A DNA stretch of 58,543 nt from an uncultured Neomegalonema sp. (GTDB lineage: Bacteria > Pseudomonadota > Alphaproteobacteria > Rhodobacterales > Rhodobacteraceae), in NCBI GenBank assembly GCA_937911325.1, contig CALDSD010000047.1, positions 1-58,543 on the forward strand, written 5' to 3'. The position numbers and the translations under genes were made by a program. How positions within the stretch are numbered: position 1 is the stretch's first letter; each line of letters begins with the position of its first letter. Positions 36,565 through 45,932 of the stretch are shown here, piece by piece. A model generated the notes under the pieces. The model ran no database searches and had not been told where the DNA came from. It was given only the letters and a program-made list of their open reading frames with translations.

Positions 36565-37905
36565 ATGGGCGACGTCCTGAAAGGCGTGAACCGTCGTGGC
36601 GTTCTGAAAGGTGGCGCAGCCGTTGGCGGCGCGCTGGCTGTGCCGACGATCTTCACCAGCAATGCTTGGGGCTACACCAACGAGCCGACCGGCGGTTCCG
36701 TGACCCTCGGTTTCAACGTGCCGCAAACCGGCCCGTACGCTGACGAAGGCGCTGACGAATTGCGCGCTTACGAACTCGCGGTCGAACACCTCAACGGCGG
36801 CGGCGACGGCGGCATGCTGGGCACGTTCTCGTCGAAGGAACTCGGCGGCAACGGCATCCTCGGCAAGAAAGTCGAGTACGTCACCGGCGACACGCAAACC
36901 AAATCGGATGCTGCGCGCTCCAGCGCGAAGCGCATGGTCGAGAAAGACGGCGCGATCATGATCACCGGCGGCTCGTCCTCGGGCGTGGCTGTTGCTGTTC
37001 AGGCGTACTGCCAGGAAGCTGGCGTCATCTTCATGGCGGGCCTGACCCACTCGAACGACACCACCGGTAAGGACAAGCGGGCCAATGGCTTCCGCCACTT
37101 CTTCAACTCCTACATGTCCGGCGCTGCGCTGGGTCCGGTTTTGAAGAACGCCTACGGTTCCGACCGTGTCGCGTACCACCTGACCGCCGACTACAACTGG
37201 GGTTGGACCACGGAAGAGTCGGTCAAGGACTTCACCGAGCAACAGGGTTGGCAGACCGCAGCTGCAGTTCGCACGCCGCTCGGCGCTGGCGATTTCTCGC
37301 AGTACATCACGCCGGTTCTGAACTCGGGCGCCGACGTTCTGATCCTGAACCACTACGGCAAGGACATGGTCAACTCGTTGACCCAGGCCGTTCAGTTCGG
37401 TCTGCGCGACAAGCAGGTCAACGGCAAAGACTTCGCCATCGTCGTTCCGCTCTACTCGCGTCTGATGGCGCAGGGCGCCGGCGAGAACGTCAAGGGCATC
37501 TACGGCTCGACCAACTGGCACTGGTCGCTGCAGGACGAAGGCTCGAAAGCGTTCGTGAAGTCGTTCGGTCAGAAGTACGGCTTCCCGCCCAGCCAGGCTG
37601 CGCACACCTGCTACGTTCAGGCGATCCTGTACGCAGACGCCTGCCAGCGCGCTGGTTCGTTCCGTCCGAGCGCAGTTGGCGCAGCCCTCGAAGGCTTCTC
37701 CTTCGACGGCCTGGGCAATGGACCGACCGAGTACCGCGCCGAAGACCACCAGTGCTTCAAGGACGTGCTGGTCGTGAAAGGCAAAGAGAACCCGACTTCG
37801 AAGTTCGACGTTCTCGAAGTCGTCGAGGTCACGCCGCGTGCGAAAGTCGAGTACGACGCCTCGATCTTCGGCGGTGAACTCGGCGAGTTCAACGACGGCG
37901 CCTAA
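36565..37905 (+). CDS. HAAT importer 1: Tat-exported substrate-binding protein (amide/branched-chain amino acid type)
   Basis: The 446-residue periplasmic binding protein starts with a twin-arginine signal (NRRGVLKGGAAVGGALAVPT). Tat export is unusual for this family. The mature part is a type 1 periplasmic-binding fold with the opening TLGFNVPQTGPYADEGADELRAY, as in urea, short-chain amide and amino-acid binding proteins. The ribosome site GGGAGG is excellent. Codons are biased to GTT, GCT, CGT and TTC compared with neighbouring genes, suggesting very high expression. Two hairpins separate it from the permease genes. The substrate is not determinable from sequence. Confidence 0.85.
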   Translation: MGDVLKGVNRRGVLKGGAAVGGALAVPTIFTSNAWGYTNEPTGGSVTLGFNVPQTGPYADEGADELRAYELAVEHLNGGGDGGMLGTFSSKELGGNGILGKKVEYVTGDTQTKSDAARSSAKRMVEKDGAIMITGGSSSGVAVAVQAYCQEAGVIFMAGLTHSNDTTGKDKRANGFRHFFNSYMSGAALGPVLKNAYGSDRVAYHLTADYNWGWTTEESVKDFTEQQGWQTAAAVRTPLGAGDFSQYITPVLNSGADVLILNHYGKDMVNSLTQAVQFGLRDKQVNGKDFAIVVPLYSRLMAQGAGENVKGIYGSTNWHWSLQDEGSKAFVKSFGQKYGFPPSQAAHTCYVQAILYADACQRAGSFRPSAVGAALEGFSFDGLGNGPTEYRAEDHQCFKDVLVVKGKENPTSKFDVLEVVEVTPRAKVEYDASIFGGELGEFNDGA

Positions 37906-37923
37906 GCGCTTTCACCACATATC

Positions 37924-37949
37924 GGTTCAGCCCGTTTTCGGGCTGAACC
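37924..37949 (+). terminator. Perfect 11-bp hairpin after the binding-protein gene of importer 1
   Basis: GGTTCAGCCCG, loop TTTT, CGGGCTGAACC. It starts 19 bases after the stop codon at 37905 and lacks a following T-run, so it is more likely an mRNA 3'-end stabiliser or attenuator than a full terminator. Confidence 0.8.
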
Positions 37950-37992
37950 CCCAACCGCCCGCGCCATCGTTGATCCGGCGCGAGCCTACACA

Positions 37993-38029
37993 CCCAAGCG
38001 ATCGCGCTTGGGCGAATGATCGTTTTTTT
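37993..38029 (+). terminator. Second hairpin with distal T7 run before the importer 1 permeases
   Basis: CCCAAGCG (37993-38000), loop ATCG, CGCTTGGG (38005-38012), and after ten bases a run of seven T (38023-38029). It looks like a weak or partial terminator, giving fewer permease than binding-protein transcripts. Confidence 0.6.
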
Positions 38030-38079
38030 CTGAGCGGTCGCAACACGCGCTCACACGGGCGCATCAAGGGGATCCGGCG

Positions 38080-39087
38080 ATGGAAGCCATCATCCTTCAG
38101 ATCTTGAACGGCCTCGATAAGGGCGGAGCCTATGCTCTCATCGCGCTGGGCCTGACGTTGATCTTCGGAACGTTGGGGGTCGTGAACTTCGCGCACGGCG
38201 CGCTGTTCATGCTGGGCGCGTTTGTCGCGGTCACGTTGAACCACGTGATGACGCTCGAGAAAGTGGTCCTCAGCGAAACCGAGACCACCGCGTGGGGCAC
38301 CCCCCTTGAGATCAGAACGCCTTACATCGAGGACTGGTTCGGCGAGACCGGCGCCTTTCTTGTCGACTACTCGGTGCCGTTTGCGCTGATCGTCGCCGTT
38401 CCGTTCATGCTGATGGTCGGCATCGCGATGGAGCGCGGGCTGATCCGCTACTTCTACAAGCGCCCGCACGCCGAGCAGATCCTGGTGACGTTCGGCCTGG
38501 CCATCGTGCTTGGCGAGATCATCAAGAAGTTCTACGGCGCAAACCCGATCCCGCAATCCGCGCCCGAAGCGTTCGCCGGCAGCATCGATTTCGGCAGCGG
38601 CATCGTCTACCCGTATTGGCGCCTGGTTTATCTCTTCTTCTCCCTCGCCGTCATCGGCGCAGTGATGGCCTTCTTGCAGTTCACGACGTTCGGAATGGTG
38701 GTCCGAGCCGGCATGCAGGATCGCGAGACCGTTGGTCTGATGGGCATCAACATCACCCGTCGCTTCACCATCGTCTTCGGGCTCGCCGCTGTCGTAGCCG
38801 GTTTGGCCGGAGTGATGTACACGCCGATACTGCCTCCCGACTATCACATGGGGATGGACTTCCTCGTCCTGAGCTTCGTGGTCGTCGTGGTCGGAGGAAT
38901 GGGATCGCTCGGCGGCGCTGTCGCCGCAGGCTTCCTGCTTGGCATCCTGCAAAGTTTCGCGTCGATGCAGGAGGTCACGTCGATCCTGCCGGGCATCGAT
39001 CAAATCATCATCTATCTTGTCGCCGTGGTCATTCTGCTGGTTCGCCCCAGAGGACTGCTCGGTCGCAAGGGCGTGTTCGAGGACTAG
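38080..39087 (+). CDS. HAAT importer 1: LivH-type permease
   Basis: A 335-residue inner-membrane permease with about eight helices and the LivH signature [40 protein letters not shown] (positions 8-47). An insertion of about 40 residues after the second helix ([17 protein letters not shown] region) is longer than in E. coli LivH and is predicted to face the periplasm. It is followed by the second permease gene after 4 bases. Confidence 0.93.
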   Translation: MEAIILQILNGLDKGGAYALIALGLTLIFGTLGVVNFAHGALFMLGAFVAVTLNHVMTLEKVVLSETETTAWGTPLEIRTPYIEDWFGETGAFLVDYSVPFALIVAVPFMLMVGIAMERGLIRYFYKRPHAEQILVTFGLAIVLGEIIKKFYGANPIPQSAPEAFAGSIDFGSGIVYPYWRLVYLFFSLAVIGAVMAFLQFTTFGMVVRAGMQDRETVGLMGINITRRFTIVFGLAAVVAGLAGVMYTPILPPDYHMGMDFLVLSFVVVVVGGMGSLGGAVAAGFLLGILQSFASMQEVTSILPGIDQIIIYLVAVVILLVRPRGLLGRKGVFED

Positions 39088-39091
39088 GATC

Positions 39092-40285
39092 ATGAGCACA
39101 GCAACCGCAGCCCCAGTCTCCAAAGCCATACCGCAGGTCGGCGAACCTAAAGCCACCTCGAAAGGCGACCTGATGACCTTGGCGATCTTCATCGCCGTGG
39201 TCCTGACAGCGCCAATCTGGGCGATCCCGATCGGCGCCGGCTATCCAGACCTCCTGCAGAAGTTCGCGATCTTCGGCGTCTTCGCCATCGGGTTCAACAT
39301 TCTGTTCGGTCTGACCGGGTACCTTTCATTCGGTCACGCCGCATTCCTCGGCGGCGGCTCTTACATCGCTGTCTGGAGCTTCAAACTGCTCGGCATGAAC
39401 ATCCTGCCAGCGGTTCTTTTCGGAACGCTGTTTGGCGGACTGTTCGCGCTCGCCATCGGCTTCGTCGCCCTGCGGCGCTCGGGGATCTACTTCTCGATCC
39501 TCACGCTGGCGTTCGCGCAAATGTCCTACAACCTCGCTTATTCGGTGCTCACCCCGGTGACCAACGGCGAGACGGGATTGCGAGTGCTGCGCGACGACCC
39601 ACGGATCTTCGATGACAAGTCGGGCGGCTATGACGGGACGCTGATCGGCAACCTGTTCGGCCTGGAGATGACCGGTTACACGGCCTTCTACTTCTGCGCG
39701 AGCGTCCTGATCATCGCCTTTTACATCTCGCAGCGGATCTTCCGCTCGCCCTTCGGGCTGATGCTGCGCGCGATCAAGAACAACCAGACGCGCATGAAGT
39801 TCACGGGCCTGAACACCCGTCCCTACGCGCTGACGGCGTTCGTCATCTCGGGCATGTACGCCGGCCTCGCCGGCTCGCTGATGGCCGTGACGGATCCGCT
39901 GGCTGGCGCTGAGCGCATGCAATGGACCGCGTCGGGCGAGGTCGTGCTGATGACGATCCTCGGCGGCACCGGCACATTGCTCGGCCCGATCCTCGGCGCC
40001 GTCTCGATCAAGTACTTCGAGAACATCTTCTCGGCCTACAACAAGTCGCAGCTGCTCGACACGTTCAGCTTCCTGCCCGACTCGATCGCCGAGCCGCTCG
40101 TGTCCGTGCTGGGTCTGTTCGTCGGCGAAGGCTGGCACCTGACGCTTGGCGTGCTCTTCATGCTGATCGTGATCTATCTGCCAGGCGGACTGATGGAGGG
40201 CGCTCGGCGGGTCTCTGCGATGCTCCGCAAGCGCAAGGCCGAGAAGACCGACGCGTCGAGCGGCCAGACCACTCCGGCGGAATAA
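39092..40285 (+). CDS. HAAT importer 1: LivM-type permease
   Basis: The 397-residue second permease carries the LivM signature [20 protein letters not shown] and the cytoplasmic coupling loop around [27 protein letters not shown] that contacts the ATPases. I chose ATG 39092, which starts 4 bases after the upstream stop codon. A hydrophilic N-terminal extension of about 25 residues and a charged C-terminal tail ([13 protein letters not shown]) are present. Confidence 0.93.
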   Translation: MSTATAAPVSKAIPQVGEPKATSKGDLMTLAIFIAVVLTAPIWAIPIGAGYPDLLQKFAIFGVFAIGFNILFGLTGYLSFGHAAFLGGGSYIAVWSFKLLGMNILPAVLFGTLFGGLFALAIGFVALRRSGIYFSILTLAFAQMSYNLAYSVLTPVTNGETGLRVLRDDPRIFDDKSGGYDGTLIGNLFGLEMTGYTAFYFCASVLIIAFYISQRIFRSPFGLMLRAIKNNQTRMKFTGLNTRPYALTAFVISGMYAGLAGSLMAVTDPLAGAERMQWTASGEVVLMTILGGTGTLLGPILGAVSIKYFENIFSAYNKSQLLDTFSFLPDSIAEPLVSVLGLFVGEGWHLTLGVLFMLIVIYLPGGLMEGARRVSAMLRKRKAEKTDASSGQTTPAE

Positions 40286-40297
40286 GGGGGGCTGCGA

Positions 40298-41056
40298 ATG
40301 TCCGGTACGTTAAAAGTCACTGACGTCAACAAGAGCTTCGGCGGCCTCAAAGCCCTCAGCGAAGTGAACCTGAACATCGAGTCGGGCACGGTGCATGCGA
40401 TCATCGGCCCGAACGGCGCCGGCAAATCGACGCTGCTGAACGTGCTGATCGGCAAGCTCGAGCCCGACACCGGGACGGTGATGTTCAACGACATCTCGCT
40501 TCTCGGCATGACGCCGCACGAGATCAATCAGGTCGGAGTGAGCCGCGTCTTCCAGACGCCTGAGATCTTCGGCGAGATGACGCTGCTCGAGAACGTCACC
40601 ATCCCGTGCTACGCCAAGCGCGACGGCTCGTTCAAAATCAACCCGTGGCCGCGGGTTGACGAGGACGAAGACGTGCAGAGCAAGGCGATGGCCCTGCTGG
40701 AGGATGTCGGCCTGGCCGACAAGAAAGACGTTATCGCGAACTCTTTGTCCCGAGGCGACAAACGCCGGCTGGAGTTGGCGATGTGCCTCGTTCAAGAGCC
40801 AGAGCTTTTGCTGCTTGACGAGCCCACCGCCGGGATGAGCCGCGCCGACACCAACAACACGATCGAGCTTCTGAAGAAGATCTCGGCCCGTGGGCTGACC
40901 ATGGTCGTGATCGAACACGACATGCACGTGGTGTTCAGCTTGGCCGAGAAGAGCACCGTGCTCGCGCAGGGAACCCCGATCGTCGAAGGAAAACCAGACG
41001 AGATCAAAGGCGACCCGAAGGTGCAGGAAGCCTATCTCGGAGGAGCGCATCTATGA
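40298..41056 (+). CDS. HAAT importer 1: LivG-type ATP-binding protein
   Basis: A 252-residue ATPase with Walker A GPNGAGKST, Walker B LLLLDEPTAGMS and the H-loop VIEHDMHVVF. The signature is LSRGDKRRLELAM; Arg replaces the usual Gly or His at the third position. GDP-like QVGVSRVFQTPEIFGEMTLLENV is the LivG Q-loop. Its stop overlaps the start of the next ATPase gene (ATGA). Confidence 0.93.
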   Translation: MSGTLKVTDVNKSFGGLKALSEVNLNIESGTVHAIIGPNGAGKSTLLNVLIGKLEPDTGTVMFNDISLLGMTPHEINQVGVSRVFQTPEIFGEMTLLENVTIPCYAKRDGSFKINPWPRVDEDEDVQSKAMALLEDVGLADKKDVIANSLSRGDKRRLELAMCLVQEPELLLLDEPTAGMSRADTNNTIELLKKISARGLTMVVIEHDMHVVFSLAEKSTVLAQGTPIVEGKPDEIKGDPKVQEAYLGGAHL

Positions 41057-41832
41057 CCCTTCTTGACAACCAGTTCGAAGGCGCGAAGGCCCCGGCCGTC
41101 CAACCGGTCAAGACCCAGGGCGGTCAGTCCGCTTACTTCTCGGTCTGGGATATCCACGCCTATTACGGTGAGAGCTACATCGTGCAAGGCGTCAGCTTCG
41201 ACATGCGCGAGGGGGAGATCCTGGCGCTGTTGGGCCGCAACGGCGCTGGCAAAACCTCGACGCTGCGCGCGATCGCGCAGGCGGGGTCGCCAGAGCTCAA
41301 GCGCGGCGAGGTCTGGCTCGACCACAAGGCCGTCCACGAGATGGAAGGTTGGCAAGCCGCCCAGAACGGTATCGCGCTGGTGCCCGAAGACCGCCGGATC
41401 ATTCCGGGCCTGACGGTGGAGGAGAACCTCAAACTCGCGCAGATCGCGCCGCCGGTCGGTTGGTCGCTCGATCGGCTCTACGACCTCTTCCCGCGTCTGG
41501 GCGAGCGGAAGAACCAGGAAGGCGTCACCATGTCTGGCGGCGAACAGCAGATGCTGGCCATCGCCCGCGCGCTTGCTCGGGACGTGAAGCTGTTGCTGCT
41601 GGACGAACCTTACGAAGGTCTGGCTCCTGTGATCGTGCAAGAGATCGAGAAGACGCTTGAGAGCGTGAAGAAACTCGGCATGACGACGATCATCGTCGAG
41701 CAGAACGCCATCGCAGCGCTCCACCTCGCCGACCGCGCCGTCATTCTGGACACTGGCCAGGTCGTTTTCGACGGCACCGCGCAAGAGGTGCTCGACGACG
41801 AGGAACTCCGCCAAACCTATCTGGCGATCTGA
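41053..41832 (+). CDS. HAAT importer 1: LivF-type ATP-binding protein
   Basis: The 259-residue partner ATPase has Walker A GRNGAGKTS, signature MSGGEQQMLAIARAL, Walker B LLLLDEPYEGLAP and VEQN in place of the H-loop histidine, as is normal for LivF proteins. It has a 35-residue N-terminal extension. Last gene of the importer 1 operon; a strong terminator follows 26 bases later. Confidence 0.93.
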   Translation: MTLLDNQFEGAKAPAVQPVKTQGGQSAYFSVWDIHAYYGESYIVQGVSFDMREGEILALLGRNGAGKTSTLRAIAQAGSPELKRGEVWLDHKAVHEMEGWQAAQNGIALVPEDRRIIPGLTVEENLKLAQIAPPVGWSLDRLYDLFPRLGERKNQEGVTMSGGEQQMLAIARALARDVKLLLLDEPYEGLAPVIVQEIEKTLESVKKLGMTTIIVEQNAIAALHLADRAVILDTGQVVFDGTAQEVLDDEELRQTYLAI

Positions 41833-41858
41833 CGGACGCGTTGTCTCCCGTCGTCCGC

Positions 41859-41888
41859 AGCGCTCCCCGTCGGGGGAGCGCTTTTTTT
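41859..41888 (+). terminator. Rho-independent terminator of the importer 1 operon
   Basis: AGCGCTCCCC (41859-41868), loop GTCG, GGGGAGCGCT (41873-41882), then six more T. A perfect 10-bp GC-rich stem with a T-run directly after: the clearest terminator in the window. Confidence 0.95.
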
Positions 41889-41954
41889 ATGCGGTTTTCC
41901 CTTCTAGCGGCTCGTGCTTTGATCGGCCGGGTCAAGACGGCAGGCGGAGGCGAC

Positions 41955-43208
41955 ATGCGCGCATTGATCATCGGCGGCGGGATCGGCGGTTTGACGCTCG
42001 CGCTGGCGCTGCACCGCAAAGGGATCGAGACGACGGTTTTTGAGCAATCGGCCCAGATCCGCGAACTCGGCGTTGGCGTCAATACGCTCCCGCACGCGAT
42101 CAAGGAACTGGCGGAGCTGGGGCTTCTCGAAGCGCTGGACGCGGTCGGAATTCGAACCGAGGAGCTGATCTACAAAACTGCGAGCGGCCAGGAGATCCTG
42201 CGCCAGCCCCGCGGGATCGCCGCCGGTCTCGACTATCCGCAGTTTTCGATCCACCGCGGCAAGCTCCAGTCGCTTTTGCACAATGCGACGGTTCAAAGGT
42301 TGGGCGCTGAAAAAGTCAAAACAGGCGCCAAGCTTGTGCGTTTCCGACAAAACCAGACCGGCGTCGCGGCCGCGTTCGAGGACCGCAAGGGACGGCGCTG
42401 GGTTGAGCACGGTGATGTGCTCATCGGCGCCGATGGCATCCACTCCACCGTGCGGCGCGCGTATCGACGCTCGCCCGGGCAACCAAGCTGGAATGGGATC
42501 CTGATGTGGCGCGGCGCGACCTGGACCGACCCGTTCCTCACCGGGCGTTCGATGATTATCGCCGGCGGAATGAAGGCCAAGCTCGTGCTTTACCCGATCT
42601 TCAACGATCCCGAAGGCCGCCCGGGCAAGACGCTGATGAACTGGGTGGTCTGCGCCAAGCTGGGGGATGGATCAACGCCGATGCCCAGCCGGGACGACTG
42701 GTCGAAGAAAGGCGAACTGGCCGACGTCATGCCGCATGTGGAGGGCGTGCTGCATCTCGACGAGGTCGACATCCCCGCGATGATCCGGGCCACGCCCGAG
42801 TTCTACGTCTACCCGATGTGCGACCGGGAGCCTTTGAAGCGTTGGAGCCACGGTCGGGTGACGCTGCTCGGCGACGCCGCGCATCCGATGTATCCGGTCG
42901 GCTCAAACGGCGCGAGCCAGGCGATCCTGGATGCGGTGTGCCTGTCTGATCTGTTGGCCGAAGCTTCCGATCCTGCAGACGCGCTCGCGGCCTATGACGC
43001 CGCGCGTCGTCCGGCGACGTCGGCGATCGTCCGCGCGAACCGGAAGGGCGGGCCGGAACGGGTGATCGACTTGGTCGAGGAGCGCGCGCCGGATGGGTTC
43101 GCCAGCCTCGACGACGTCGCCACGCCAGACGAACTGACGGCGATCGTCGGCGCATATCAGCGCATGGCCGGCTTCAGCGCCAAGCAGGTGAACCGCAAGG
43201 CCGGCTAA
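41955..43208 (+). CDS. FAD-dependent monooxygenase, PhzS-like
   Basis: A 417-residue group A flavoprotein hydroxylase. It has the FAD-binding GGGIGG (7-12), the LGVGVNTLPHAIKELAELGL region typical of PhzS (5-methylphenazine-1-carboxylate 1-monooxygenase) relatives, the DG motif LIGADGIHSTVRR, and GDAAHPMYPVGSNGASQAI at the FAD ribityl site. GGAGG lies 5 bases before the ATG. It has its own transcript after the importer 1 terminator. The aromatic or heterocyclic substrate is unknown; there are no phenazine genes here. Confidence 0.88.
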   Translation: MRALIIGGGIGGLTLALALHRKGIETTVFEQSAQIRELGVGVNTLPHAIKELAELGLLEALDAVGIRTEELIYKTASGQEILRQPRGIAAGLDYPQFSIHRGKLQSLLHNATVQRLGAEKVKTGAKLVRFRQNQTGVAAAFEDRKGRRWVEHGDVLIGADGIHSTVRRAYRRSPGQPSWNGILMWRGATWTDPFLTGRSMIIAGGMKAKLVLYPIFNDPEGRPGKTLMNWVVCAKLGDGSTPMPSRDDWSKKGELADVMPHVEGVLHLDEVDIPAMIRATPEFYVYPMCDREPLKRWSHGRVTLLGDAAHPMYPVGSNGASQAILDAVCLSDLLAEASDPADALAAYDAARRPATSAIVRANRKGGPERVIDLVEERAPDGFASLDDVATPDELTAIVGAYQRMAGFSAKQVNRKAG

Positions 43209-43318
43209 GGCCGCACCGCGGCGCCAAATGACGATAATCCCAGTTCGGAAAGCTGTTGGAGATCGGGAAACCTCCCGCTAAACAGATTTCGGGAATATTA
43301 CACATGTGCTGGGGTGAT

Positions 43319-43984
43319 ATGTTCTTTAGAGAGACGCGCAAAGTGGTTTTTGGCGCCATTGCAGGACTAGCCATCGGCCTGACCGCGGCGCCGGCCGCAG
43401 CTGTAACCGTTCTGACAGTCGATCTGACCGTCGAAAACCAGATCAAAATCGCCGCAACCGACGGCGCATCGGCAAACACCGTAAGCGGCAGTGTCTTTTT
43501 TGGAGTCTACTTAAGGGAACTTCTAAGAACTGACTTTAAAGGCGAGATCTTTACCAATCTAGATGACGCGATTGGAGACGGGGACTTAGCCAAGTTTACT
43601 GAAACTCCGAGCCGCGTCCCGAGAATTAGTTTTGCGACTGAGTTTCTTCCCGGCATAAACGTCTTCGGCTTCAACGCACCACCGTTTGATCCGAACGTTC
43701 CCCCAATCGTCGAATTCACGCCTGACAATCAAGCCTTTAAAGGTTCCGCTACTTGGAACGTAACGGAGGCTTTCTACAGGGCGGCCCTCGAAGGTCCGTT
43801 TAACGGCGATGTCGTTTTCCCGGTAGATGAACCAAGCGATTTGACGTCCGCTGCTCTGATTGGTCAGTGGCAAAAAATCACGCAGAACTCGGCAACGCCG
43901 GTCCCGCTACCGGCCAGCGTTCTGTTCCTGGCCTCGGCGCTGGTGGGGCTTGGCGCGGTTGGCGCGCGGCGAAAGCGGGCCTAG
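43319..43984 (+). CDS. VPLPA-CTERM (exosortase-sorted) secreted protein
   Basis: The 221-residue protein has a signal peptide (1-28, ending APAAA) and a C-terminal sorting signal at about 195-221: VPLPA, a membrane helix, then RRKRA. This is the alphaproteobacterial variant of PEP-CTERM, recognised by a dedicated exosortase that cuts and anchors or releases the protein. The middle has no family I recognise. Base composition and codons (TTA, AGA, ATA, CTA in the 43.49-43.75 kb part) differ from neighbours. ATG 43319 is preceded by GGGG; an ATG at 43304 is in frame. No exosortase gene is in the window. Confidence 0.75.
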   Translation: MFFRETRKVVFGAIAGLAIGLTAAPAAAVTVLTVDLTVENQIKIAATDGASANTVSGSVFFGVYLRELLRTDFKGEIFTNLDDAIGDGDLAKFTETPSRVPRISFATEFLPGINVFGFNAPPFDPNVPPIVEFTPDNQAFKGSATWNVTEAFYRAALEGPFNGDVVFPVDEPSDLTSAALIGQWQKITQNSATPVPLPASVLFLASALVGLGAVGARRKRA

Positions 43985-43993
43985 TCCCTCGCC

Positions 43994-44455
43994 TCAGCTC
44001 CCTTCCAGCGGCGGGAGGAAGTCGACGTCGTGCAGCCCGGCGAGACGGACGACCTCGGCCGGATCGGGCACATTGTTGATCGCCTTGAACAGCTCGAACA
44101 GCTTTTGCGTCGGCGCAACGCCGAAAACGGCTGTCGCCTCCGCCCCCGATCGATTGTAGACGCCGTGCGGCAGCCCCATCGGCATCCGAGCGGTCTCGGT
44201 CGGCAGCGCTTTCATCGTCTCGACCCCGTATTCGGTGATGAAGTCGACTTCGAGTTCGCCGCTCAGAACCGTGATCCACTCGTCCTGCGTGGGGTGAACA
44301 TGCGGCGGAACGAATGTCTCTGCCGGCAGGGTCGCATGCCAGAGCATCGCCCGATCCGAAACCGCGATCGCCTGATAGGTCTGACCAAGGATGTTCCAGG
44401 TCGAGTTGCCAAAGGGGTCTTTGCCAGGCGTGCCCACGCCAAGGGTCATTTCCAT
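43994..44455 (-). CDS. Cupin domain protein
   Basis: A 153-residue single-domain cupin. The metal-binding motif 1 is PPHVHPTQDEWITVLSGELEV (two His, Gln/Glu spacing), and motif 2 is around GLPHGVYNRSG. Such proteins bind iron, manganese or zinc and act as dioxygenases, isomerases or sugar-acid enzymes. ATG 44455 has GAGGA 8 bases upstream; a GTG at 44479 overlapping the LivF stop is the alternative. It is the last gene of the importer 2 operon, so it may act on the imported compound. Confidence 0.82.
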   Translation of the reverse strand: MEMTLGVGTPGKDPFGNSTWNILGQTYQAIAVSDRAMLWHATLPAETFVPPHVHPTQDEWITVLSGELEVDFITEYGVETMKALPTETARMPMGLPHGVYNRSGAEATAVFGVAPTQKLFELFKAINNVPDPAEVVRLAGLHDVDFLPPLEGS

Positions 44456-44475
44456 CAAACAGTCCTCACGGATCG

Positions 44476-45179
<704 letters not shown>

Positions 45180-45180
<1 letters not shown>

Positions 45181-45932
45181 CAGGCGGCGTCCTCGCCCAG
45201 ATACGCGCTGCGCACCTCTGGATCCGCGCGGATCTCTTCGGGCGCTCCCGAGGCGATGACCCGGCCATAGACCAGCACTGACACCCGATCGGCGAGCGCA
45301 AAGACGGCCTCCATATCATGCTCCACCAACAGGATCGGCACGCGAGACTTCAACTCGCGCAGGGTTGTGATCAGCCGGGCGCTTTCCTCCCGCCCCATCC
45401 CCGCCATCGGCTCGTCGAGGATCAGCGCCTTGGGCGCCATCGCCAGCGCGATCGCGAGTTCCAAACTGCGCTTCTCGCCATGCGACAACGACCCGGCGAC
45501 CGTGTCCCGGCGCGCTTCCAAGCCGACGATCGTCAGCGCTTGGATCGCTGCGTCGTTGAGCGCTGTCTCGGCCTTGGCGCGGCCAAAGAACCGAAAGCTC
45601 GAGCCGGACCGCGCCTGCGCCGCCAGCGCGACGTTCTCAAGTACCGTGAAACCGGGAATGATGGACGTGATCTGAAACGACCGCGCCATGCCCAGCTGCG
45701 CCCGCTCATGCGGCGCCGCGTCGGTCACATCCTGTTCGGCGAAAAAGATGCGCCCCGCATCTGGCTTCAAGACGCCGGATATCTGGTGGATCAGCGTTGT
45801 TTTGCCCGCGCCGTTGGGGCCGATCAACGCATGGCACTCTCCGGGCGATAGGTCGAGCGTGACATTGTCCGTCGCCACGAGCGCGCCGAAGCTTTTGTGC
45901 AGCCCCGCGAGACGGAGGATCGGCGAACTCAT
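45180..45932 (-). CDS. HAAT importer 2: LivG-type ATP-binding protein
   Basis: The 250-residue ATPase has Walker [10 protein letters not shown], the Q-loop region LGMARSFQITSIIPGFTVLENV, signature LSHGEKRSLELAIAL, Walker B LILDEPMAGMG and H-loop VEHDMEAVF. ATG 45932 overlaps the LivM stop by ATGA and is preferred over an upstream in-frame ATG at 45959. Confidence 0.93.

Noticed and set aside
36565-41832. Naming importer 1 as the urea transporter UrtABCDE
   Set aside because: The gene order and folds fit, but no urease genes are adjacent and the binding protein cannot be distinguished from amide or amino-acid binders by sequence reading alone.
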